From Bacteroidota bacterium (lineage in GTDB: Bacteria; Bacteroidota; Rhodothermia; Balneolales; HLUCCA01), in assembly GCA_003448835.1 (NCBI GenBank), contig DLXM01000316.1, positions 1 through 27,962 of the forward strand: DNA of 27,962 bases, written 5' to 3'. A model generated the notes under the pieces. The model searched no databases. It was not told where the DNA came from and saw only the letters and a list, made by a program, of their open reading frames with translations. Position 1 is the stretch's first letter; every line of letters begins with the position of its first letter. Below are positions 1 to 8,155 of the stretch, one piece after another. Both the position numbers and the translations under genes were made by a program.

Positions 1-318
1 TTTTTCCTTACCGGAAATCTGGGGATGGCTATTGGAATTCATTTTGCATGGAATTTTTTCCAGGGTCCGCTACTTGGATTGCCTGTAAGTGGCATCATCT
101 TTAATAATTCTTTGATTCGTACCACTTTCGAAAATGATCAACTTATCACAGGTGCGAAATTTGGAATGGAAGGGGGGCTAATCGGTACACTCGGCATTGT
201 GCTGATCCTACTTATATCGTGGTGGTACCTTCGCAAGAGAGTACCGGGATTCACAACTCATCCTGCAATCCAATCACAAACAGTTTTAATTTCCGGGCGT
301 TGGGGACAACACCCTTAA
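1..318 (+). CDS. CPBP family intramembrane metalloprotease, C-terminal fragment (cut by window edge)
   Basis: The reading frame is open from the first base, so the gene starts upstream and only its last 105 residues are visible. They contain a conserved CPBP (CAAX-protease/bacteriocin-processing) segment, HFAWNFFQG, whose His and Asn match the third motif of this family of membrane-embedded proteases, followed by a hydrophobic segment and a short basic tail. The diagnostic EExxxR motif would lie outside the window, so the family call rests on one motif and the hydrophobic pattern. Family members cleave prenylated or other membrane substrates; the substrate here cannot be told. The last 33 bases overlap the 3' end of the convergent lipid kinase gene. 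A second, complete CPBP gene lies at 16732-17460. Confidence 0.72.
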   Translation, partial: FFLTGNLGMAIGIHFAWNFFQGPLLGLPVSGIIFNNSLIRTTFENDQLITGAKFGMEGGLIGTLGIVLILLISWWYLRKRVPGFTTHPAIQSQTVLISGRWGQHP

Positions 319-1209
319 TTCGCCTTTCCGAATTTCAACTTTAAGATTCGTGACCTCGAGTCCGCATTGTTCACCATCTACATGCAGTGGTATTGGCAAA
401 CTGGATTCTAAAATAAGCGATCTGCATTTTCGAAATTTAACGGCTTTTGACCATCGTTGCCGACCTAAAAGAAATAAAGGCAGAAGCGGGAGTAGCTTCC
501 AAACGGGAAGCGGTGCTACAGTAACTACATCCAACACACCATCATCATTCGTAGCCATTGGTGCAACCTTAAAATTTCCACCTTCAATCGATCCATTTGC
601 AATGGTCAGCATAACCATGTTTTCATACGAATGATTTCCATCAATAATTAAATCAACATCAGCCGAAACAACATTAAAAACTGATTTCAATGCTGAATAA
701 ATGTAAATCAACGGTCCTTTGAGTTTCTTTACTTTCGATGCCTCAAAGTTTATTTGTCCGCCAAGTCCAATATTCATGGTGTTAAACATGTATCCATTGC
801 CATGATTCGATGAGTAAACCACAAAATCGATATGGTGAACAAAGGCAGATTTTAATTGTTCAATAGCTACCTGAGGATTAGTTGAAAAATGGACCGATTT
901 AGCAAAATCATTGCCCGATCCCATAGGCAAGACCGAGAGAACAAGATTCGGATTCGAAGGCAGGAGTTTCACAACCTGTGAAAATACTTCATTCACAGTT
1001 CCATCCCCACCGCAAGCAACTATCACTTCGAACGACTTAGCAGCTTCCTGAACCTTGATTTGAATATCCGATTTACTGGATGTAACATAGATTCTGGATC
1101 CCGGCCAGTATTTATCAATCATCAACTGAAGCCATGACTCAGCAGACTCTGCCCTGGTGCGATTTGCAGACGGATTTAATATGAACGCATATGCCATACG
1201 CGAGAACAT
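286..1209 (-). CDS. Diacylglycerol kinase family lipid kinase (YegS/BmrU type)
   Basis: This 307-residue protein has the DAGK catalytic fold. The nucleotide-binding loop GGDGT is at residues 67-71, followed by the GSGNDFAK motif at 97-104, both hallmarks of diacylglycerol/sphingosine kinase-like enzymes of the YegS/DgkB group. The length is typical of the family. It probably phosphorylates a membrane lipid such as diacylglycerol using ATP and acts at the inner face of the cytoplasmic membrane; the exact lipid is not decidable. A second in-frame Met at residue 5 (MAYAFILNPSAN) starts exactly at the conserved first strand, so the true start may be 12 bases further in. It faces away from tRNA-Leu across a 101-base AT-rich gap, and its 3' end overlaps the convergent CPBP gene. 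Confidence 0.9.
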   Translation of the reverse strand: MFSRMAYAFILNPSANRTRAESAESWLQLMIDKYWPGSRIYVTSSKSDIQIKVQEAAKSFEVIVACGGDGTVNEVFSQVVKLLPSNPNLVLSVLPMGSGNDFAKSVHFSTNPQVAIEQLKSAFVHHIDFVVYSSNHGNGYMFNTMNIGLGGQINFEASKVKKLKGPLIYIYSALKSVFNVVSADVDLIIDGNHSYENMVMLTIANGSIEGGNFKVAPMATNDDGVLDVVTVAPLPVWKLLPLLPLFLLGRQRWSKAVKFRKCRSLILESSLPIPLHVDGEQCGLEVTNLKVEIRKGELRVLSPTPGN

Positions 1210-1310
1210 CTATTGACTTTAGTGACCTGAATTAGAAAACACAGAGATATTGAATTTATTAAATAATTATCTTAATTTAATAAGCTATTTCGGTACCAAT
1301 CCGGATGCAA

Positions 1311-1394
1311 GCGAGAGTGGTGAAATTGGTAGACACGCTAGATTTAGGATCTAGTGCCTTAACCGGTGTAGGGGTTCGAGTCCCCTCTCTCGTA
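1311..1394 (+). tRNA. tRNA-Leu (anticodon UAG)
   Basis: The 84 bases fold as a class II tRNA. The acceptor stem is GCGAGAG with CTCTCGT, leaving a G1-U72 wobble at the end, with discriminator A at 1394. The anticodon stem is CTAGA/TCTAG around loop TTTAGGA, giving anticodon TAG at 1345-1347, which reads CUN leucine codons. A long variable arm follows, as expected for tRNA-Leu. The T arm is AGGGG-TTCGAGT-CCCCT. The 3' CCA is not encoded (the genome reads ACA at 1394-1396), so it must be added after transcription. Confidence 0.97.
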
Positions 1395-1415
1395 CATATC
1401 ATTATGAACACATCT

Positions 1416-1437
1416 GGGAGCTGCACGGCTCCTTTTT
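1416..1437 (+). terminator. Rho-independent terminator after tRNA-Leu
   Basis: The stem is GGAGC (1417-1421) pairing with GCTCC (1428-1432) around a six-base loop, extended by a G-U pair, and is followed by five T residues (1433-1437). It sits 22 bases after the tRNA and 24 bases before the tig start codon, so it separates the tRNA from the tig-clpP-clpX cluster. Confidence 0.7.
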
Positions 1438-1461
1438 ACTATTAAGAAACAAGTTAAAATC

Positions 1462-2730
1462 GTGAATATTACGGTTCAAGAAATCAATTCTGTCGATAAA
1501 GAGATCATTGTTACAGCAACTCGCGAAGATCTGAATCCAAAATTTGAGCAAGCATTAAAGAACATCCGCAAAAAAGCGAATATTCCGGGGTTTCGTGTTG
1601 GCATGGCCCCAATGGGTATGATCCGCAAGCGTTTTGCTGAAGAAGTTGAAGCCGAAGAGATCAATAACTATGTTCAGGAAGTGTTTCGTGATAAGATTTA
1701 TCCAGAATACAAACCAGTAGGTGAGCCAAAAATCACTGATCTGAAATGGGAAAACGACATTCTTGAGGTTAAATATCAAGTCGGGGTAAAGCCGGAATTT
1801 GAATTAGTAGACATTAATTCATTGACAGTTGATAAGTTAGTCCATGATGTTACTGAAGAAGAAGTTGACAAAGAAGTTTCACATGCACTAACTCGTCGTG
1901 GCGAATTCGCAGACTCTGAAGACCCAATCGAAGAAAATTCGAAAATCACTGCTGACGTCCTGCCAATGGATGACCATGGTCATGATACCAAATTAGAAGA
2001 GGGACAAGAATTCGATTTGAGCGAGCCCGATAATGCTGACCTGCGCAAAGATCTCTTAGGCAAAAAAATCGGCGACACGGTCGAAGTAAAAATCGAGCAT
2101 GGCGACCACAGCCACAGCTACAAAATGACAATCAAAACCCATAAGAAATCCACTCCAGCTGAGTTGAATGAAGAATTCATTAAGGATGCATCCCGTGGGG
2201 AAGCGACAACAGCTGAAGAATATCGTAGCTTTTTGAAGAGCCGGATTCAGGAATATTTCGACAAGACTTCCGTTGACTTCCTGAAAGAAGAAATAGCAGA
2301 CGCAATGGTTGAAGCCCATAAGTTTGACGTCCCTGAATCAGTTGTTGATATGGTAATAAATTCATATCTCGAAGAATATAAACGCCGTGCCGGTGGAAAT
2401 CTTCCCGAAGGATTCAATATGGACGACTTCCGTGCTTCATCATTCGAGAGAGCACAAAAAGAAACTAAATGGATGTTCATTCAGGACAAACTTGGCGAAC
2501 AATATCCTGATGTTGAGATCTCACCTGAAGATGTTGACAATTATATGCAAGAAGAAGCAGCTAAATATGGTTTAACTGTTGACATGATCAAGCAGTTTTA
2601 TGCATCTTCTACTGATCAAATAGAAAATCTTCGACAAACCTTGCGTTCTCAGAAGCTCTTTGATAAGTTAATGAACGAAATTAACGTTAAAGAACTTGAC
2701 AAAGAGACCTTCCAGAACCGCAATAAATAA
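1462..2730 (+). CDS. tig: Trigger factor
   Basis: This 422-residue ribosome-associated chaperone binds nascent chains at the exit tunnel. The N-terminal ribosome-binding domain carries the signature loop GFRVGMAP at residues 43-50, where E. coli has GFRKGKVP. A divergent FKBP-like middle domain covers about 150-228, and a long helical, acidic, Lys/Glu-rich C-terminal chaperone domain follows. The middle domain is unusually rich in His (DDHGHD at 170-175, [10 protein letters not shown] at 212-221). The start codon is GTG at 1462, supported by alignment of the N-terminal strand [10 protein letters not shown]; no strong Shine-Dalgarno site is visible. clpP follows after 8 bases and clpX after that, the widely conserved tig-clpP-clpX order. 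All three are probably co-transcribed. Confidence 0.96.
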   Translation: MNITVQEINSVDKEIIVTATREDLNPKFEQALKNIRKKANIPGFRVGMAPMGMIRKRFAEEVEAEEINNYVQEVFRDKIYPEYKPVGEPKITDLKWENDILEVKYQVGVKPEFELVDINSLTVDKLVHDVTEEEVDKEVSHALTRRGEFADSEDPIEENSKITADVLPMDDHGHDTKLEEGQEFDLSEPDNADLRKDLLGKKIGDTVEVKIEHGDHSHSYKMTIKTHKKSTPAELNEEFIKDASRGEATTAEEYRSFLKSRIQEYFDKTSVDFLKEEIADAMVEAHKFDVPESVVDMVINSYLEEYKRRAGGNLPEGFNMDDFRASSFERAQKETKWMFIQDKLGEQYPDVEISPEDVDNYMQEEAAKYGLTVDMIKQFYASSTDQIENLRQTLRSQKLFDKLMNEINVKELDKETFQNRNK

Positions 2731-2738
2731 TTATTATC

Positions 2739-3398
2739 ATGAATAAGCAGCCTTTGTACGACATGACCCTATCTTCTGAAGGACATGAGCCTGTAAATAG
2801 CCTCATCCCAATGGTAATTGAAACTACCAGCAGAGGCGAAAGAGCTTATGATATTTACTCGCGATTGCTCAAAGACCGAATCATTATTCTTGGGTCACCC
2901 ATTAATGATGTTGTTGCTTCAGCAATCGTTGCACAGCTTTTGTTCCTCGAATCAGAAGATCCTGAAAAAGATATCAACCTGTATATAAATAGTCCGGGTG
3001 GTGTTGTGAGTTCAGGTATGGCAATCTACGATACAATGCAATACATCAAGTCTGATGTTGCCACTACCTGTATCGGGATGGCTGCTTCTATGGGAGCCGT
3101 ATTACTTACAGCCGGTGCAAAAGGAAAACGTGCTGTACTTCCTAACTCACGTGTTATGATTCACCAACCATTAGGTGGCGTTCAGGGACAAGCGAGTGAT
3201 ATCGAAATCGAAGCTCGCGAAATTTTACGACTTAAGAAAAGTCTGAGTCAGATTATTGCCGATCATTCCGGAAACACACTTGAACAAATTATCGAGGATT
3301 CCGACCGGAACCGATGGATGAGTGCCGAGGAAGCTAAGGAATATGGTCTGGTGGATAAAGTTTTACAACGATCTGTCCGTTCAACAAAATCTGAATAA
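2739..3398 (+). CDS. clpP: ATP-dependent Clp protease proteolytic subunit, with Asn at the catalytic Asp position
   Basis: ClpP is the serine peptidase that forms the degradation chamber fed by ClpX. The 219 residues begin with a tail of about 20 residues before [10 protein letters not shown], consistent with a processed propeptide. The nucleophile is Ser117 in GMAASMGA and the base is His142 in MIHQPLGG, 25 residues apart as in E. coli and S. aureus. The third triad position, 49 residues after the His, is Asn191 (codon AAC at 3309-3311) within [13 protein letters not shown], where most ClpPs read DRD. From memory, the same Asp-to-Asn change marks Listeria ClpP1, which has low activity on its own. 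Acidic residues at 187 and 189 lie close by. The rest of the fold is well conserved, so this is an intact gene. clpX follows 63 bases downstream. Confidence 0.95.
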   Translation: MNKQPLYDMTLSSEGHEPVNSLIPMVIETTSRGERAYDIYSRLLKDRIIILGSPINDVVASAIVAQLLFLESEDPEKDINLYINSPGGVVSSGMAIYDTMQYIKSDVATTCIGMAASMGAVLLTAGAKGKRAVLPNSRVMIHQPLGGVQGQASDIEIEAREILRLKKSLSQIIADHSGNTLEQIIEDSDRNRWMSAEEAKEYGLVDKVLQRSVRSTKSE

Positions 3399-3447
3399 TC
3401 TTCATTGGTGTGGTATCCTGATTTTCACACCTAATCTTAATCCGTAT

Positions 3448-3452
3448 AGGAG
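3448..3452 (+). promoter_or_regulatory. Shine-Dalgarno site of clpX
   Basis: AGGAG lies nine bases before the clpX ATG. It fixes that start and stands out because the upstream genes clpP and tig have no comparable site. Confidence 0.6.
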
Positions 3453-3461
3453 ATCGACTGT

Positions 3462-4718
3462 ATGAGCGATCGTAATAAAAGTAAAATCCATTGTTCATTT
3501 TGCGGTAGAACCAGCAATGAAGTAAATAGCATGGTTGCCGGACCTAATGTTTACATCTGTGATTATTGTGTTACAGATGCATCCGGTATCGTTAAAAGCG
3601 ATTTGTCGAACAGATCATCAAAACGAGCTGCAAACTACAAACCTGTTCTCAAGCCAATTGAGATTTCTCAAAAGCTGGATGAATATGTTATTGGACAGGA
3701 AGCGGCGAAAAAGGCTTTATCCGTTGCGGTTTATAATCATTATAAAAGAATTAGTGCCGACAATGTTCCGGACAACGCTGACGATTCAGTAGATATTGAG
3801 AAAAGCAACATCATGCTTCTGGGTCCAACCGGTAGCGGAAAAACATTGCTTGCCCGAACATTGGCACGGATTATTGATGTACCATTTTGTATCACTGATG
3901 CAACTGCGCTTACCGAAGCCGGTTATGTAGGTGAGGATGTAGAAAGCATCCTGTCCAGTTTGTTGCAAGCCGCTGATTATAATGTTGAACGAGCTGAACG
4001 CGGTATCATTTATATCGATGAAATCGACAAAATTGCCAGAAAAGGAGATAACGCTTCGATTACCAGAGATGTGAGTGGGGAAGGTGTTCAACAGGCTTTG
4101 TTAAAAATTTTAGAAGGCACCGTTGCTAATGTGCCACCAAAAGGCGGGCGTAAGCACCCTGAACAAAGTTTTATTCAGATAAACACGAAAAATATTTTAT
4201 TTATCGTGGGTGGAGCTTTCGACGGACTATCTGAAATCGTTGCCCGTAGAATGTCGACATCTAACATCGGATTTCACTCTGATAAAATCGTCCGCTACGA
4301 CAAAAATGATCCTCAGATCTTCTTACATGTCGAACCGGGTGATTTGCAACGATTTGGATTAATTCCTGAAATGATTGGACGACTTCCAGTGATTACCGGA
4401 TTACACGAACTCGATGATAAAGCATTGATCGACATCCTGGTTAAACCTAAGAATGCCCTCATCAAGCAATATCAACGCCTTTTCCGCATGGAAAATGTAA
4501 ACCTGGAGTTTGAGGAAGAAGCTTTAAAATCTATCGTTCAAAAGGCCAAAACTCGTAAAACCGGAGCACGTGGACTCAAGTCCATACTGGAAAAAGCGAT
4601 GCTTGAAATTATGTTCACATTACCATCTTCAAACAATATCGAGCGATGTTTAATTACTCGTGAAACCATTGAAGAAAATGCCTCTCCGATATACGAGAAG
4701 AGAAAAGCCAGCGCATAA
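3462..4718 (+). CDS. clpX: ATP-dependent Clp protease ATP-binding subunit ClpX
   Basis: This 418-residue AAA+ unfoldase delivers substrates to ClpP. The N-terminal zinc-binding domain has four cysteines in CxxC pairs (Cys11, 14, 33, 36). The AAA+ core shows Walker A GPTGSGKT at 121-128, pore loop GYVGED at 154-159, Walker B IIYIDE at 182-187 and the sensor-2 arginine in TGARGL at about 367-372. The IGF tripeptide that docks into ClpP is at 269-271, so coupling to ClpP should be intact. A Shine-Dalgarno AGGAG precedes the ATG. It is the last gene of the tig-clpP-clpX cluster and is followed by a strong terminator at 4753-4786. Confidence 0.98.
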   Translation: MSDRNKSKIHCSFCGRTSNEVNSMVAGPNVYICDYCVTDASGIVKSDLSNRSSKRAANYKPVLKPIEISQKLDEYVIGQEAAKKALSVAVYNHYKRISADNVPDNADDSVDIEKSNIMLLGPTGSGKTLLARTLARIIDVPFCITDATALTEAGYVGEDVESILSSLLQAADYNVERAERGIIYIDEIDKIARKGDNASITRDVSGEGVQQALLKILEGTVANVPPKGGRKHPEQSFIQINTKNILFIVGGAFDGLSEIVARRMSTSNIGFHSDKIVRYDKNDPQIFLHVEPGDLQRFGLIPEMIGRLPVITGLHELDDKALIDILVKPKNALIKQYQRLFRMENVNLEFEEEALKSIVQKAKTRKTGARGLKSILEKAMLEIMFTLPSSNNIERCLITRETIEENASPIYEKRKASA

Positions 4719-4752
4719 GATTTAGTTCAAATTAATCTATCCAAATATAGTT

Positions 4753-4786
4753 AAAGCTGAGTCCTACCGATTCGGCTTTTTCTTTT
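4753..4786 (+). terminator. Rho-independent terminator after clpX
   Basis: An 11-base-pair stem runs from 4753-4763 to 4769-4779 with two G-U wobbles and a five-base loop, followed by TTTTTCTTTT. It closes the tig-clpP-clpX cluster and lies 71 bases before the histidine kinase gene. Confidence 0.85.
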
Positions 4787-4857
4787 ATATACTGATGTGT
4801 GGTTTTGCTTACCTTATTCAAATCACATGAATTCGTCTCACAATTGATTTATTTACT

Positions 4858-6162
4858 ATGAATATCTTCTTTCTAAGTAATCAGCGTAAGGTTTTTTCAG
4901 TCATAATTCTGGGATTAATCGCAATTGCCTCCTTTTTGTACACCCAATATGTGCTGAATAGCATCCTGGATCACGAACGCGCCGGAGTTGAATTGTGGGC
5001 AAAAGCAATTGAATACACAAATCGGGATTTATATCCTGAAACTCAGCGTTCACTTCATGGATTAATTTTAGAACTTGAGGCAAATTCTGAATTATCTGAA
5101 TCTGAAAAAAGTGCCTATCGCAAAACGTTGGAAATCGCGATGTCTGATTTGTCCAATGCCGGACTCGATTTTATTGCCAATGAACTCATAATCAACAACC
5201 GATTCAGTGTGCCATCTGTTGCAACAGATGAAGATGGAAATATTTTAATTTTTAAAGATATTGATGAGGATGATGCAAACACAAAGACTGTTGAGTCATT
5301 TCGTGCAATTAATAATCCAATTGAAATTCCTGTATTAAGGGCAAATGGAAGCTACTCAACTAATTATGTATTCTATGGACAAAGTGCTGTAGCACAAAGC
5401 TTAAAGTACTTCCCTTACATTCAATTTGGCCTGCTTGCACTCTTTTTTGGATTGATTTACATCAATATTTCAAATCTCCGACGTACAGAGCAATCAAACC
5501 TGTGGGTTGGGATGGCAAAGGAAGCCGCACATCAACTGGGCACACCGTTATCCAGCATGTTTGGATGGATCGAATTAATGAAAACATCCACAATCGACCC
5601 GGAATCAATTAAGTCGTTACATGAGCTTGAAGAGGACGTAAAACGTTTACAAAACGTAGCTGAACGATTTAATAAAATTGGGTCAGGTCCCGAACTTTCT
5701 TTTCAACGAGTTGAACCCATCCTGAATTATTGTATCGATTATATCGAACGCAGATTACCACGATTTAGTAAAAATGTTACAATTCGAAGAAACATAGAAC
5801 ACGATCTTAAAGCTCAATTAAATTCTGACCTGTTTACCTGGGCGATTGAAAATTTGATGAAAAATGCCATAGATGCCATCGATTCGAACGATAAAGACGC
5901 TTTTATTGATATCAGATGTATCAAAGAAAATGACCATATAATTGTTGAAATTGAAGATTCCGGGAAAGGAATTGAAAAGAAATTTTTTAATGAGGTATTT
6001 AATCCCGGATTTTCAACTAAAAAAAGAGGGTGGGGATTGGGCTTAAGCCTTACTCGCAGAATAGTTGAAGATTATCATAAAGGTAAAATTACAATTCTTA
6101 AGTCATCACCCGGGATTGGGTCGACATTTAGAATCTCGTTGCCGATAAAAAAAGCAACCTAG
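4858..6162 (+). CDS. Membrane-bound sensor histidine kinase (orphan)
   Basis: The 434-residue protein has a transmembrane helix at about 12-32, a periplasmic sensor region of about 150 residues with no recognisable fold, and a second transmembrane helix at about 185-204, but no HAMP domain. The dimerisation domain carries the phospho-accepting His225 in AAHQLGTPLS. The ATPase domain shows the N box (Glu331 to Asn336), the G1 box DSGKGI at 367-372 and the G2 box GWGLGLSL at 391-398. All catalytic motifs look intact. No response regulator gene is adjacent, so its partner is elsewhere. It has its own transcription unit after the clpX terminator. Its stop codon overlaps that of the convergent ribE gene within CTAG (6159-6162). 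The sensed signal cannot be inferred. Confidence 0.92.
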   Translation: MNIFFLSNQRKVFSVIILGLIAIASFLYTQYVLNSILDHERAGVELWAKAIEYTNRDLYPETQRSLHGLILELEANSELSESEKSAYRKTLEIAMSDLSNAGLDFIANELIINNRFSVPSVATDEDGNILIFKDIDEDDANTKTVESFRAINNPIEIPVLRANGSYSTNYVFYGQSAVAQSLKYFPYIQFGLLALFFGLIYINISNLRRTEQSNLWVGMAKEAAHQLGTPLSSMFGWIELMKTSTIDPESIKSLHELEEDVKRLQNVAERFNKIGSGPELSFQRVEPILNYCIDYIERRLPRFSKNVTIRRNIEHDLKAQLNSDLFTWAIENLMKNAIDAIDSNDKDAFIDIRCIKENDHIIVEIEDSGKGIEKKFFNEVFNPGFSTKKRGWGLGLSLTRRIVEDYHKGKITILKSSPGIGSTFRISLPIKKAT

Positions 6163-6752
6163 TTTTCCCGATTTTTCAGGTATTTCAAGACATATTTTCC
6201 CAGAATATCAAACTCAAGGTTCACTTCATCCCCAATTTTGAGGGTATGTAAATTTGTGAATTCATACGTATAAGGAATAATAGCAACCATAAACGAATCA
6301 CCAAGGTCGCGGGCTACTGTTAGACTTATCCCATTTATTGCGATACTACCTCTGCCTACGATGTAATCACGTTGCTCTTTGTCCAGACCAATTGTATATA
6401 GCCATCCTGTATCTTCTTGTTCAATTGAAATGATTCGCGAAGTTGAATCTACATGCCCCTGTACAATATGCCCATCAAGACGATGCTGCATTGTCATAGA
6501 TCTTTCCAGATTTGCTTTTTGTCCTACATGAACCGAACCAAAGTTTGTTTTTCGTAGGGTTTCCTCCACAAGTTGAGTGGTGAATCCGGTAGAATCACAT
6601 GCTATAACAGTTTGACAAACACCATTCACACACACGCTATCATCTATAGATAACTCACTCGCAAATGGTGCGGAATAAGTAACTTTGATTCCGTCACCGG
6701 ACCGAATAACCGCAGTGACTTCACCTAATCCTTCTATAATACCTGTAAACAT
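6159..6752 (-). CDS. ribE: Riboflavin synthase, alpha subunit
   Basis: The enzyme dismutates two 6,7-dimethyl-8-ribityllumazine molecules into riboflavin and a pyrimidinedione, the last step of riboflavin synthesis. The 197-residue length and the start MFTGIIEGLGEV are characteristic. The two tandem lumazine-binding repeats are visible: one from the N terminus to about 90, the second from LDGHIVQGHVDS to about 190. It lies 49 bases downstream of ribD on the same strand and is probably co-transcribed with it. ribBA and ribH are not in the window. Confidence 0.96.
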   Translation of the reverse strand: MFTGIIEGLGEVTAVIRSGDGIKVTYSAPFASELSIDDSVCVNGVCQTVIACDSTGFTTQLVEETLRKTNFGSVHVGQKANLERSMTMQHRLDGHIVQGHVDSTSRIISIEQEDTGWLYTIGLDKEQRDYIVGRGSIAINGISLTVARDLGDSFMVAIIPYTYEFTNLHTLKIGDEVNLEFDILGKYVLKYLKNREN

Positions 6753-6801
6753 ATTTTCAGCTAATTTAAACTCGTTTAATTATGAAATTTGATTCGATGG
6801 A

Positions 6802-7950
6802 TTAAAGATATCCTGTAAATAGGATATCATCCCCACTTTTTTCCCAGCTTGATTCTTTAAACTCCACAATCTCACTCATTCGTTCGATTCCGAGTCCAAG
6901 TATGGATCTTTTTCCACCGCCCAATATTTTTGGTGATACAAAAATTTGAATTTTGTCCACTAATTTCTGTTTCAATAGGGCAGTTCCTAAAGACCCACCA
7001 CTTTCTACCATGATTGAACTGATACCCATTTCGCCCAATTTGGCCAAAGCTAAGTCGAGGTCTGCATGCCCATTTTGCTGAGTAACAGTTATTATTTTCC
7101 CGCGGTTGGTACCGGTAGATATTAATTCCAGAATTTGATCATCGGATCCAATCAGATCTCGATTGTGTGTAATTCTAATCGTTTTATCAACATATTGATC
7201 ATTGAATAAATTCAAATGATCAGGTAATTCACCAGGACCATCAACTACAACTCTCATAGGCTGACGCCCGGTTACATGCCTGACTGTCAATCTCGGGTTA
7301 TCAAATAATGCCGTATAACGCCCTATCAATACAGCATCATATATACTACGCCAATAGTGGACATTAGTGCGAGAGACATCGCTGGAGATCCACTGTGACT
7401 CACCATTCAATGCTGTTGTATAACCATCAAGTGTTTGTGCAATTTTAAGCATTACAAATGGACGCCGTGTTGTAATGTGGTGAAAAAAGAACTCGTTTTG
7501 TTTCAGAGCAACATCCTGAAATAAACCAACATCCACCTGGATTTGGTTATTGCGAATCATCTGAATTCCGCGACCTGATACTTTGGGATTCGGATCTTCA
7601 ACCGCAACAACAACACGTTTAATTGGGAGTTCTGAAAGTTTTAGAGCGCAAGGCGGAGTTTTACCAAAATGTGAACAAGGTTCAAGGGTAACATAAATCG
7701 TCGCGTCGATAAGCTCGTTTTCATTCTTAATCTTTTTGAGAGCATTGACTTCAGCATGGTCACGTCCATAACGTTCATGAAATCCTTTGGCTAATAATTT
7801 GCCATGTTGTGAAACTATCACACAACCAACCAATGGATTTGGACTGACATATCCACGACCCTTTTCAGCCATGCGAAATGCCATTTTCATCCATTTTTCG
7901 TCATCAGCAGTAAAAGAGGCTCTGTTTTTTGCCATGTTTAGTCCGGACAA
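6802..7950 (-). CDS. ribD: Bifunctional diaminohydroxyphosphoribosylaminopyrimidine deaminase / uracil reductase
   Basis: RibD carries out the second and third steps of riboflavin synthesis. The N-terminal deaminase domain has the zinc site HAE (65-67) and PCSHFGKTPPC with Cys92 and Cys101. The C-terminal NADPH-dependent reductase domain begins near residue 162 (TRRPFVMLKIAQTLDG) and contains ESGGSLGTALL near its end. The length of 382 residues is slightly above typical; Met6 is an alternative start that would trim five residues. It is the first gene of a ribD-ribE pair. The leader upstream (7951-8098) has no recognisable FMN riboswitch. Confidence 0.95.
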   Translation of the reverse strand: MSGLNMAKNRASFTADDEKWMKMAFRMAEKGRGYVSPNPLVGCVIVSQHGKLLAKGFHERYGRDHAEVNALKKIKNENELIDATIYVTLEPCSHFGKTPPCALKLSELPIKRVVVAVEDPNPKVSGRGIQMIRNNQIQVDVGLFQDVALKQNEFFFHHITTRRPFVMLKIAQTLDGYTTALNGESQWISSDVSRTNVHYWRSIYDAVLIGRYTALFDNPRLTVRHVTGRQPMRVVVDGPGELPDHLNLFNDQYVDKTIRITHNRDLIGSDDQILELISTGTNRGKIITVTQQNGHADLDLALAKLGEMGISSIMVESGGSLGTALLKQKLVDKIQIFVSPKILGGGKRSILGLGIERMSEIVEFKESSWEKSGDDILFTGYL

Positions 7951-8005
7951 TATTTCCGGTTAAGAATTATATAAAAAGGGATTTAACTGATGTAATGTCT
8001 CATCC

Positions 8006-8052
8006 ATGGTGTCCCGGCTCAAAAAATGAAGGACAATACCACTTTGCACCAT
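8006..8052 (-). other. Inverted-repeat element in the ribD leader
   Basis: ATGGTG (8006-8011) is matched by CACCAT (8047-8052), and overlapping this TGTCC (8010-8014) is matched by GGACA (8031-8035). These could form alternative or nested stems in the RNA upstream of ribD. The conserved sequence of an FMN riboswitch is not present. The role is unknown and the pairing could be chance. Confidence 0.3.
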
Positions 8053-8076
8053 ATTAGATTGTCATTAGAAAATTAC

Positions 8077-8090
8077 GTGTTTTGAAACAC
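8077..8090. repeat. Short perfect inverted repeat (GTGTTT-TG-AAACAC)
   Basis: A six-base arm, two-base spacer and six-base arm form a 14-base palindrome between the PpiD-like gene's terminator and ribD. Its size suits a dimeric regulator's operator for ribD-ribE. No regulator can be assigned. Confidence 0.3.
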
Positions 8091-8098
8091 ACAAACAT

Positions 8099-8136
8099 AA
8101 AAAAAGACAGACCCGTTAACCGAGCCTGTCTTTTAC
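8099..8136 (-). terminator. Rho-independent terminator after the PpiD-like gene
   Basis: Read on the minus strand, a stem based on GACAG/CTGTC with further partly paired bases is flanked by A-rich sequence before and a T run after it. It begins about 20 bases beyond the stop codon of the PpiD-like gene. Because it has A and T runs on both sides it could work in either direction. Confidence 0.75.
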
Positions 8137-8155
8137 AATTTGAACTGATCTTGTA

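Noticed and set aside
1946..2480. Several minus-strand open frames of 61-87 residues inside tig
   Set aside because: All lie inside a conserved gene and have Cys-, Phe- and His-rich antisense composition with no family match.
3399..3461. Hairpin GGTGTG/CACACC between clpP and clpX as a terminator
   Set aside because: The stem is only six pairs with a long loop and there is no T run after it; at most a weak processing or pause site.
7951..8155. Possible FMN riboswitch upstream of ribD-ribE
   Set aside because: The conserved core including its GGCGGT-type and ACCGGCGG sequences is not found on the minus strand here.
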